This document shows, piece after piece, positions 7,656-14,918 of a DNA stretch of 35,987 nucleotides (the stretch's first letter is position 1; every line of letters begins with the position of its first letter). The notes below the pieces were generated by a model. The model worked only from the letters and a program-made list of their open reading frames with translations, was not told the DNA's origin and ran no database searches. The stretch is from positions 1 through 35,987 of the forward strand of contig JACRBA010000143.1 in NCBI GenBank assembly GCA_016213265.1, read 5' to 3'. This DNA is from Burkholderiales bacterium (lineage in GTDB: Bacteria; Pseudomonadota; Gammaproteobacteria; Burkholderiales; Burkholderiaceae_C). Both the position numbers and the translations under genes were made by a program.

Positions 7656-10600
7656 GATGCAAGCGCCTTCACCACGGGTTGGGGAACCGGAATGTTCGGC
7701 TTGTCGGGCCAGTACGTCACGTGCATCTCGAAAGTGTCCGCATACAGGTTCACATCCTTGTGCCAGCCCATGCGCTCAAACGCATTGTTGATGACCGTCG
7801 GGCCCTGCATGGTCGAAAAGTACCCTTGCAGCCGCATCGTTCCGGCGTCGGGATCGTGCTTGAGCGTCGGGCCTTCGCGCCTGCCAGTCAGGCGGGGATC
7901 AATCTTCGCCAGCAGCGGTCTGGCCTCAGGACCCTCGCACACGATGAGGCCAGCTTCCAACCGACGCCCGCCGTCGACAGCGGTGAATGCGATCTCCAGC
8001 CGCGTACCTGCCTCATAACGCGGGACGGCCACATCGTAGAAGCACATGATGCCGAAGCCATGTGCATCCTTGGCAATCGTGAGTCGCGCCTGCGCGACGA
8101 GCAGTACGCGCTGCAGGGCCCCCACCTCTTCCTGCAGCGAATGGAACGGGGGAGTGGCTCCGTCCGATTGGACATAGGGGCTATTGCGGGCGGCTTCGCC
8201 TGCAGTGAACTGCCGCTTGCCGAACGTGCCGTTGTCCAACCAGTATTCGACCGGCAGCAAATTGCTATCGTCGGTGGCCCAGGCTTGCCATCCACAGTAG
8301 AGGCCAGCGCTCAACAAGGCAATGGCGAGAAGCGTCCAGACGACAGGCCCCAGGCCGAGCATCATGCCGCCGCCGCCCACCTGTACCGACGCCGATGCAA
8401 TCGCCGCGCCGGCACTAGCGATCCCACCGAGCGCGACGGTGGCGCCCGTTCCGAGTGTCCACCAAGCTGAGTCCATGTCGCCGGCGTCCTTCTTTGCCTT
8501 GGATCGATAAGCAAGGTGGCCCCCTTCAATTAGTCCCGCCCCCAGCGATAACACCCCCGCCACCCTCATCAACCGCGCTGCAGTTGCCTTGTTCGCGCGG
8601 AGCGCCAGCACCGCCGCCCCCAACTCCACCAGTCCCGCAGACGCAGACAGCACCGCCGTCAGCATCCCCACCCCACCGTCCAGCTGATTCGCCGGCCCGG
8701 GCTTGGAGAACGTCTGCAGTGCATTGCGGAATGAATAGACCTGGAAGAACACCGCGCCGGCGGCCAAGCCCATGTCGGCCTGGGCACCCAGCCGTGTCAG
8801 GCGCGTCTCCAGGAACGGGTTGAGCGTGGGCTGCGGCACGGTGAGATCCACCTCGGCCAGGCTCAGTGACTTGAGCAGCTTCTCGTTGAGCTGTGCCCCG
8901 GAGTTGAGGCGGCGCAGCACCCATGCGACGGTGGTGCGGGTCTCCTCCACGGTGTTCGGTGCCTTGAACACCACCTCGGCGCCGGCCACTTCGGCCAGTT
9001 CCCATGCCTTGGGGCCGAAGTTGCCCTTGCGCGCCCCGGGCCGGCCGGCCAGCGGCTTGAGCACAACGGGGGCCTGCCCCGGCACCGTGGCGCCGCCTCC
9101 GGGGGCTTGGTGGATGAACGCCGCCACCCGACTGGCGGTTCCCCGCACGCCCACCGGTTGCGGCGCCACGTCGGCCCGGGTGATGAGCGCCGTGGCGATG
9201 GCGCGCACCAGCTTGTGGAAGCCCGCCGGGTCGTCCTGACTGAGCCGGAACAGCATGGCGGAGGTGGATTCGATCAGCGCCGCAGTGGCCTCGCCCGCGC
9301 GGCGCCGCGCATACACCTGCGCGTGAAACTGCGCCAGCTTCTTGCCGTCGTCGGACCACAGCTTGGCCAACGCCGTGGCGTTCTTCACCGCGTCGTACTC
9401 CTTGTCCTCCTTCTTGTCCGCCGCGACGTAGGCCCACAGGTCGGCGTGCAGCGCCGCCAGCGCGCGGAACAGCCAATGGTCGTGGCTGGTGGCCGGCAAC
9501 CGAAGCACCGCGCCCCAGACCTGGTCACGCTCCACTTGAGTGAGCCCGCTGCCCGCCACGCTGGCCGCGACCATGCGCTCATGGGCCGCGGCCGAGGCAT
9601 CGTCGACAGCGTCGAACAGCTGCGCCTGCACGCGTTTCCATGCCGGGGATTCCTTCCACTGCACGTAGTCCGCGCTGGCCGTCTTGATCGTGGCTTGCAG
9701 GGCCTTGAGCGCCTGGCTTTCCTGCAGGGCGCTGCGCCACTCGGCCAGGTCGATGTGCCGCTCGAACCGGTCGCGTCCGTAGTGGCGGTCGTACCACGGG
9801 CCGGGGCGTGCCTCAGCGTTGAGGAGCAGGCCTTCGATCACGTCGGCAATGACGCGCCTGCGCGCCCGGCCCTCATCGCCCACGCCGGCCAGCTCGGCCG
9901 CCTGGGCGGCGAGCCGACTGCGCCGCTGGTTCAGCGCAACGGTGATGCCCACCGGGTCGTGCAGGGCCATGATGACGCCCGGCGTCTGGAGCGCGCCACT
10001 GGACGCCAGCATGGCCTGAGCCAGGGCGTCGGCCGTGCCGCTGCGGTCGCACAACCGGCTGTCCTCGCTCAGGCAGCGGTTCGCGCCCGCCACGGCCGCG
10101 CGGTTGAAATCGATGACCCACTTCTGCAGGTTTTCCGCGGTGGCCGGCACGGCATGGGCAAATGACGAGCCGTCGAGCCGCGCTACCTGCTGCATGTGAT
10201 GGGCCGGCGCCTTCGCCACCTGCACCCGCACCGCCCGCGTCCACCGGTGCCGGCTGTAGGCGATGTACACCGGCCCCTGGATGAGCTCGGGTGCCTCGAT
10301 GCACAGCGCCTCGATGCCCGTGTGGTTCTTGCCCTGGCGGGCGCACTGCCGCACGTGCGATTCAGGCGGGATGGCCGAGGGCATGTCCTCGATGGTGAGG
10401 TCAGGGTAGTAGCGAGGGTAGCCGGCCGCATCGATGAGGTAGCCCCGCCAGGCCCTGCCGCACAGGAGGTAGACATAGCCCGGCTCCAGGCCGCGCAAGA
10501 CGTAGGTGCTGTGCTGGAGCTTCTTGTCGACGACGCCGTCACCAAAGGCGGCACCGAGGGCGGGCATCTCGGTCGCGGCGTCGGTGGGCAGGGCCGCATA

Positions 10601-10657
10601 CGCCACCGCCAACAAGGGTAGCCCGCGGCGTTGGCAGCGGTTGCAGGGGTCTTTCAT
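7652..10657 (-). CDS. T6SS effector of the VasX / BTH_I2691 type, pore-forming
   Basis: The 1001-residue product begins MKDPCNRCQRRGLPLLAVAY, the Cys-containing start of the VasX N-terminal region, followed by LRGLEPGYVYLL and GPVYIAYSRHRWT, which recur in that family. A long helical middle (about 200-620) leads to a cluster of hydrophobic segments at about 660-687, 696-714, 731-757 and 763-790. Many small residues in these segments fit a colicin-like pore domain. A C-terminal beta-rich part follows (791-1001). VasX of Vibrio cholerae depolarises target inner membranes and needs the DUF4123 protein VasW and its cognate VgrG; both counterparts lie immediately upstream here. The ATG at 10657 overlaps the DUF4123 stop (ATGA). 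The frame is open upstream but only as an antisense-like extension. No PAAR motif is present. Confidence 0.88.
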   Translation of the reverse strand: MKDPCNRCQRRGLPLLAVAYAALPTDAATEMPALGAAFGDGVVDKKLQHSTYVLRGLEPGYVYLLCGRAWRGYLIDAAGYPRYYPDLTIEDMPSAIPPESHVRQCARQGKNHTGIEALCIEAPELIQGPVYIAYSRHRWTRAVRVQVAKAPAHHMQQVARLDGSSFAHAVPATAENLQKWVIDFNRAAVAGANRCLSEDSRLCDRSGTADALAQAMLASSGALQTPGVIMALHDPVGITVALNQRRSRLAAQAAELAGVGDEGRARRRVIADVIEGLLLNAEARPGPWYDRHYGRDRFERHIDLAEWRSALQESQALKALQATIKTASADYVQWKESPAWKRVQAQLFDAVDDASAAAHERMVAASVAGSGLTQVERDQVWGAVLRLPATSHDHWLFRALAALHADLWAYVAADKKEDKEYDAVKNATALAKLWSDDGKKLAQFHAQVYARRRAGEATAALIESTSAMLFRLSQDDPAGFHKLVRAIATALITRADVAPQPVGVRGTASRVAAFIHQAPGGGATVPGQAPVVLKPLAGRPGARKGNFGPKAWELAEVAGAEVVFKAPNTVEETRTTVAWVLRRLNSGAQLNEKLLKSLSLAEVDLTVPQPTLNPFLETRLTRLGAQADMGLAAGAVFFQVYSFRNALQTFSKPGPANQLDGGVGMLTAVLSASAGLVELGAAVLALRANKATAARLMRVAGVLSLGAGLIEGGHLAYRSKAKKDAGDMDSAWWTLGTGATVALGGIASAGAAIASASVQVGGGGMMLGLGPVVWTLLAIALLSAGLYCGWQAWATDDSNLLPVEYWLDNGTFGKRQFTAGEAARNSPYVQSDGATPPFHSLQEEVGALQRVLLVAQARLTIAKDAHGFGIMCFYDVAVPRYEAGTRLEIAFTAVDGGRRLEAGLIVCEGPEARPLLAKIDPRLTGRREGPTLKHDPDAGTMRLQGYFSTMQGPTVINNAFERMGWHKDVNLYADTFEMHVTYWPDKPNIPVPQPVVKALAS

Positions 10658-11697
10658 GTCGTTGAGGGGGTGGAGGCACCGGCGCAGTGGTGGGCCCGCC
10701 ATTCGCCTCGGCGAAGCATGTCGATCCACGCCTCGCTCCATTGGCTGGCGATCGCGGCGAAGCCACTGCGCCGCTGGCCCGAGCCGGGCAAGCCGGCAAG
10801 GGCGCGGGACACGTCCTCGTGCCGGTGGAACAGCGGGTGGACCGTGAGGGCGCAGTGCACGAAGGCCAGCACATCGGCCTCCTCGTGCAGCCCGTGCGCC
10901 AGCGCACGCTGCACGGCCTCGCCCACCGCGCGCGGTGCCGGAGCGGCCGGCAAGCCCCAGGCGGGCAGCAGCTGCGCGACCCGGTTGTGCCAGCCGATGA
11001 CCTGCAGCGCCTGCCACTGGCGCGCGTTGGGTGAGAAGGTGTCCGATGAAGGCGTCCGGGCGCCGGCGGGGGCATCGTGCCCAGGGGCCTGTTCACCCCC
11101 CACGGCGCACAGGGCCCCCAGCGCGTCCAGAGTCCACCAGGCCCGCACGCCCATGGCCTGCAGCGCAGCGGCCCACGCGTCGCCCAGACAGGCAGGCAGG
11201 TGAAGGGTGACCCGAGGGTCCCAGTAGCGGAACAGCGGCAGCGGCCCGCGATGGGGCGGCGGCGGCCGCAGTGCCGCGCGTCGGGCCAGGGCCTGTGCCA
11301 GGGGGAACAGCGGTGCGTGGCCGACGTCGGCCTGAAGCCCTATCCACGCGCACACGCTGCGCGGCTGGTCAGACCCTACATCGTGGCAACCCAGCCGCTC
11401 CTCCACGGCGATGCGCAGGCTGGCGTTGAGGGCGCGCTCGTGCACGAGGCTGCCTGGGATGTGCAGCAGGTACGGCCGGCGCGCCGGGTGCATGCGCTCG
11501 ATGGGCAACGGCCACCGCGTCAGCGCGCGCGTGTGCTCGTGTCGCGCCAGCGGGTCATGCAGCGCAGGGTCGACCAGCACGCACAGGGCCGTGCCCGCCA
11601 GCCAGGCGTGGTCATGCTCTTCTCCCAGCGCGTGCCGCAGGCTGGCGATGGCACGCTCGGTGAGCGCATCGACGCGCGGCATGGCGGCCTCACCCAT
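10654..11697 (-). CDS. DUF4123 domain protein, T6SS effector chaperone
   Basis: DUF4123 proteins (also called TEC or Tap; VasW in Vibrio) load a downstream effector onto a particular VgrG. The 347-residue product contains ALCVLVDPALHDPLA near its start, a run of beta and helical segments around PRRPYLLHIPG-like and LPLFRYWDPRVTLHLP, and a helical C-terminus (VLAFVHCALTVHPLF, FAAIASQWSEAWIDM). WDPRV followed by hydrophobic residues is typical of the family's central part. The ATG at 11697 overlaps the vgrG1 stop by eight bases; an in-frame ATG at 11682 is an alternative. The vgrG1-DUF4123-VasX order makes a chaperone role for the effector at 7652-10657 very likely. Confidence 0.85.
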   Translation of the reverse strand: MGEAAMPRVDALTERAIASLRHALGEEHDHAWLAGTALCVLVDPALHDPLARHEHTRALTRWPLPIERMHPARRPYLLHIPGSLVHERALNASLRIAVEERLGCHDVGSDQPRSVCAWIGLQADVGHAPLFPLAQALARRAALRPPPPHRGPLPLFRYWDPRVTLHLPACLGDAWAAALQAMGVRAWWTLDALGALCAVGGEQAPGHDAPAGARTPSSDTFSPNARQWQALQVIGWHNRVAQLLPAWGLPAAPAPRAVGEAVQRALAHGLHEEADVLAFVHCALTVHPLFHRHEDVSRALAGLPGSGQRRSGFAAIASQWSEAWIDMLRRGEWRAHHCAGASTPSTT

Positions 11698-14518
11698 CGA
11701 CAAGCGCCCCTCCGTACGCGGCCGCGGCCGCGAGCTGCTGGTCACACCCCTGCAACACGCCGGGCGCGTGCAGCTCGGCGGCGGCGTGGGCACTGGCCGG
11801 CCCGGTCAGCTCCTTCATGCTGGCACGCAGGCGCACTGCGCCCGGTGCCTGGAGGGTGATGTGGTCGCCCCGCAGCTCGATGGCGGCACCCGCTGCCGTC
11901 AACAGCACATGCGCAGGGGCACTGATCCGCACCATGCCGGTGGTGCTGCTCACCTGGGCGGCCGCGTCCGCGATGAGCTCGGCCCGACCGGTGAGGCTGG
12001 CCGCGTGCACGGTGCCGGTCGCGGCATGCAGCAGCACGCCGGTTTCGCCGTGGGGCTTGCCCGCTGCCGGCGGGGCGCCGACGGTGTAGAGCACGATGCC
12101 ATCGGCCGCCGACGTCGCATGGTGGCGCTGCGCCGCGTGCTGGATGTCCTGGCCGGCCACCCACGCGGCCGTGGCGCCTGCGGCGTCGATGCGGTGGGCT
12201 GGCGTGTGCAGGCCCACGCCGCCCGGTGCGCTGCAGAGCAGGTCCGGCCGCTGCCACGCGCTCACCGTGCCGCTGCCGCCCTGCGCAGCGTTTCGGGCGT
12301 CAACCGCTTGCGGTGCGCCGCCGTGGGTGGCCTGGCCCTGCAGGGTCGCTTGCAGATCGTGCAGTGCCTGCTCGGCGGGCAGTGCGGCGCCCGTGCCGGG
12401 GCCGGACACGGGGGGCTCCCCAGGCAGGCAGGCCGCGTGCTGCTGTGCGCTCTCGGCCAGCGAGTGGATCAGCGCCCCACCCTGCTCAAGGGCCTGCAGC
12501 GTCTCGGACGCCTGCATCTGGCCGGTGCCCCTGTCGGCCGCATGCGCACTGAGCAGCAGGCCCGAGCCGGCCCTCACGGCGCCCCATGCCGCGCTGGACA
12601 GATCCACGCCATGCCCACGCGGCTGCAGCAGGCGGTTGTCCGGCTGGTGGCGAAGGTGGCCGAGCTGCAGGCGCGTCTGCGCCGCGGTGGTGGACAACTC
12701 GATTCGCTGGGCGCCCGGGCTGTCGTCGAACAGCAGCTGGTTGTGCCCGCCGCCGCCCGTGGCGCTGGTGGACAGCTCCTGCGTCTTCATGCCGCTGAGC
12801 GCCGCGGGGTGCTGGTGCCCTGGCCAGCGGCCCTCCGTCCGGCTGCCGGGGAACCAGGCCGGGGTGCTGGCGTTCGCTCCCGCAGCCCCTTGCCGCACCT
12901 CGTTGGCATGCGCATCGGGCGTGCCCTGCCCGTTGTACAGCGCCCCGAGGACCACGGGCCGGTCGATGTCGCCGGCCACGAACCCGACGAGCACCTCCTG
13001 CCCCACGCGCGGGACGAAGTGATGGCCCCAGTTGTCCCCGGCGACACTTTCGGCCACCCGCACCCACGTGCTGGCCGAGGCGTCGCCGGGCGCGTTGCAG
13101 CCGGCTGCGTGCGCCAGCCGATGGCTCGCGTGGCGGCCCCGCTGCCAGTGGAACTGGATGCGCACGCGGTGATCGCGGTCGGTGTGCACGGGATCGGACA
13201 GGCCCACCACCACCGCGGTCTGCACGCCCACCACGGTGGGACGCGCGTGCAGCCGGACGTCGGGCAGCCCGCGCGCGTCGAGACTCGCCATGCGCACCGG
13301 CAGAGCAGCCGGCTGCACGGTGAGCTCACAATGGTGCTCCGGTTCCTCGGTGTCGTTGGCGAGCGCGTGGGGCGCATCACGGCCATCGAGCCCGGCCAGC
13401 CGGTCTGCGTGCAGGTTGCTGCGTGCGCGGTGGTGGGCCGCGAGGATGACAAAGCGGTCGCGCTCAGGTTGCGTGCCGTCGTGGCGAGGGTGCTCGACGA
13501 GCGTGAACGTGGATCCTGCGGCGGCATCTCTGAACGAACCCACGGCCAGCCACCGCTGGCGCCAGGCGTCGAGTGCCTCCACCTGGCGCCGCACCAGGCG
13601 CTCGCCCTGCGCCGCATCTTCGTAGGCGTACTGGCCCGGTACGTCGCTCAGCGCGAGCGAATCGGTGCCCGCGGGCGTGTCGCCCGCCGCCTGCTCCACC
13701 GGGCGCAAGCTGCAGCGGCGGTAGTCGGCGCTGGCCAGGGACACGCGCGCACTGGCCACGCGCGCCCCGTGGCGCCAGTGATGGAGGCTGTCGTCCTTGA
13801 GGCCGGCGTCGGCATGGGTAAAGCGCACGGGGCCCAGGTCATGCTGCCACGCTGCTGGGTGGTCGGCGATCACCAAGGTGTGGGCGCCGAGGCCGGCATC
13901 CGCCTCAGCCGCCTCGTGCTCCCACCAGCAGCACAGGCCTTCCTCCCGCATCAGGCGCTGCACGAACGCGAGGTCGCTTTCCTGGTACTGCATGCACAGG
14001 CTGCGGGCGGGATATGCGGCCGGGTCCTGCAGGTCCCACCGCCAGGCAGGCGCCAACGGGCCCTGGCCCAGGTAATCGGCGAAGACCTCGTCGAGGATCT
14101 GCGGCACGCTGAGGTTCTGGAAAACCCAGCTGTCGGTGCGCCAGGCCAGACAGGCCAGCCACGGTTCGAGGGTGAGCTCATGGCGCGCCAGGCCTCCGTC
14201 AGCGCCCAAGAGGCTGGCGCCCGTGACATGGGCATGCCAATCGCGCAGGCTGCCGTCGGTGCGGCGCAGCTGCACCAACGCGGGCTGCCCGATCAGGCGC
14301 TTGAGCTCGAGGTGCGCATCGGGGCCGACGGCCTGCACGGTGGCCCGCAGTCCCGCACGCGGGCCACCCTCTCCCGCCTCGGGGCCGATGGACTCGTGCA
14401 GGTCCAGCCGCTCCGCGATCAGCGCGTCCGGGCCGAGGACGGTGTGCAGTCTCAGCAGCCGTGTCCCCTGCAGCAGGAGATCAGCCGCCCGAAAGTCCTG
14501 CGTGGGCACCACGGTCAT
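11690..14518 (-). CDS. vgrG: T6SS spike protein VgrG (first copy)
   Basis: VgrG trimers form the spike at the tip of the Hcp tube and carry effectors. The 942-residue product has the gp27-like Vgr/Rhs region at about 15-360, with PQILDEVFADYL and RSLCMQYQESDLAFVQRLMREEGL. A gp5-like OB fold lies at about 426-530 (VRIQFHWQRG, GHHFVPRVGQEVLVGFVAGDIDRPVVLGALYNG read as a continuous block), followed by LSGMKTQE, an Ala-rich linker, and a DUF2345-type beta region at about 750-910. It ends soon after this region, without the extension seen in the second VgrG. It is followed by a DUF4123 adaptor and a VasX-type effector. The ATG at 14518 lies four bases after the stop of the 114-aa gene. Confidence 0.95.
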   Translation of the reverse strand: MTVVPTQDFRAADLLLQGTRLLRLHTVLGPDALIAERLDLHESIGPEAGEGGPRAGLRATVQAVGPDAHLELKRLIGQPALVQLRRTDGSLRDWHAHVTGASLLGADGGLARHELTLEPWLACLAWRTDSWVFQNLSVPQILDEVFADYLGQGPLAPAWRWDLQDPAAYPARSLCMQYQESDLAFVQRLMREEGLCCWWEHEAAEADAGLGAHTLVIADHPAAWQHDLGPVRFTHADAGLKDDSLHHWRHGARVASARVSLASADYRRCSLRPVEQAAGDTPAGTDSLALSDVPGQYAYEDAAQGERLVRRQVEALDAWRQRWLAVGSFRDAAAGSTFTLVEHPRHDGTQPERDRFVILAAHHRARSNLHADRLAGLDGRDAPHALANDTEEPEHHCELTVQPAALPVRMASLDARGLPDVRLHARPTVVGVQTAVVVGLSDPVHTDRDHRVRIQFHWQRGRHASHRLAHAAGCNAPGDASASTWVRVAESVAGDNWGHHFVPRVGQEVLVGFVAGDIDRPVVLGALYNGQGTPDAHANEVRQGAAGANASTPAWFPGSRTEGRWPGHQHPAALSGMKTQELSTSATGGGGHNQLLFDDSPGAQRIELSTTAAQTRLQLGHLRHQPDNRLLQPRGHGVDLSSAAWGAVRAGSGLLLSAHAADRGTGQMQASETLQALEQGGALIHSLAESAQQHAACLPGEPPVSGPGTGAALPAEQALHDLQATLQGQATHGGAPQAVDARNAAQGGSGTVSAWQRPDLLCSAPGGVGLHTPAHRIDAAGATAAWVAGQDIQHAAQRHHATSAADGIVLYTVGAPPAAGKPHGETGVLLHAATGTVHAASLTGRAELIADAAAQVSSTTGMVRISAPAHVLLTAAGAAIELRGDHITLQAPGAVRLRASMKELTGPASAHAAAELHAPGVLQGCDQQLAAAAAYGGALVDG

Positions 14519-14522
14519 AGGC

Positions 14523-14867
14523 TCAGCCCCCGCTCACCGCCACGGGTTCGATGGACACCACCCGCAGTTGGGGCGCCAACTCGAAGCGGAGCCACCAGGC
14601 CAGGCGCCCGGCCTGCACCACGAAACCCAGTCGCGCCGCCTGGCGGTAGGGGCCGGACAGGCCCCTGACCTGCCAGGCGCCGCGAGCCATCGCACCCAAC
14701 ACGCGCTGAGCCTCTGGCCGCAAGGGGCCCGGCACGTCCTGCAGCAGGTCCACCAGATCCTGCGGCGCGGCGCCCAGCCAGTGCATGGCGGCCAGGCGAG
14801 GCTGAAGCCGGGCCCACGTGTCGGGGCGGCAGCGGGCGCCCAGGGCGCCGGTGTCGGTGCGGATCAC
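14523..14867 (-). CDS. Unrecognised 114-aa protein between tssH and vgrG1
   Basis: I do not recognise this protein. The GTG start at 14867 has AGGAG nine to ten bases upstream, and the gene lies tightly between tssH (51 bases before it) and vgrG1 (four bases after its stop). It is therefore almost certainly a real gene of the operon. The product is Trp/Arg/Leu-rich, with no signal peptide or membrane helix. A first helical half (DTWARLQPRLAAMHWLG, APQDLVDLLQDVPGPL) is followed by a second half with alternating hydrophobics (GFVVQAGRLAWWLRFELAP) that looks like a beta hairpin, ending VVSIEPVAVSGG. By position it could be a small adaptor for VgrG1 or a regulator of ClpV, but nothing in the sequence proves either. 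Confidence 0.7.
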   Translation of the reverse strand: MIRTDTGALGARCRPDTWARLQPRLAAMHWLGAAPQDLVDLLQDVPGPLRPEAQRVLGAMARGAWQVRGLSGPYRQAARLGFVVQAGRLAWWLRFELAPQLRVVSIEPVAVSGG

Positions 14868-14918
14868 GAAAACGCTCCTGCGGGAAATTGGCAGACGGGA
14901 TGTGCGCCGTCGGTGGAA

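Noticed and set aside
11411-14668. Long plus-strand open frame opposite vgrG1
   Set aside because: Low-complexity Arg/Gly/Ala-rich translation and full overlap with a clear VgrG; a GC-rich shadow.
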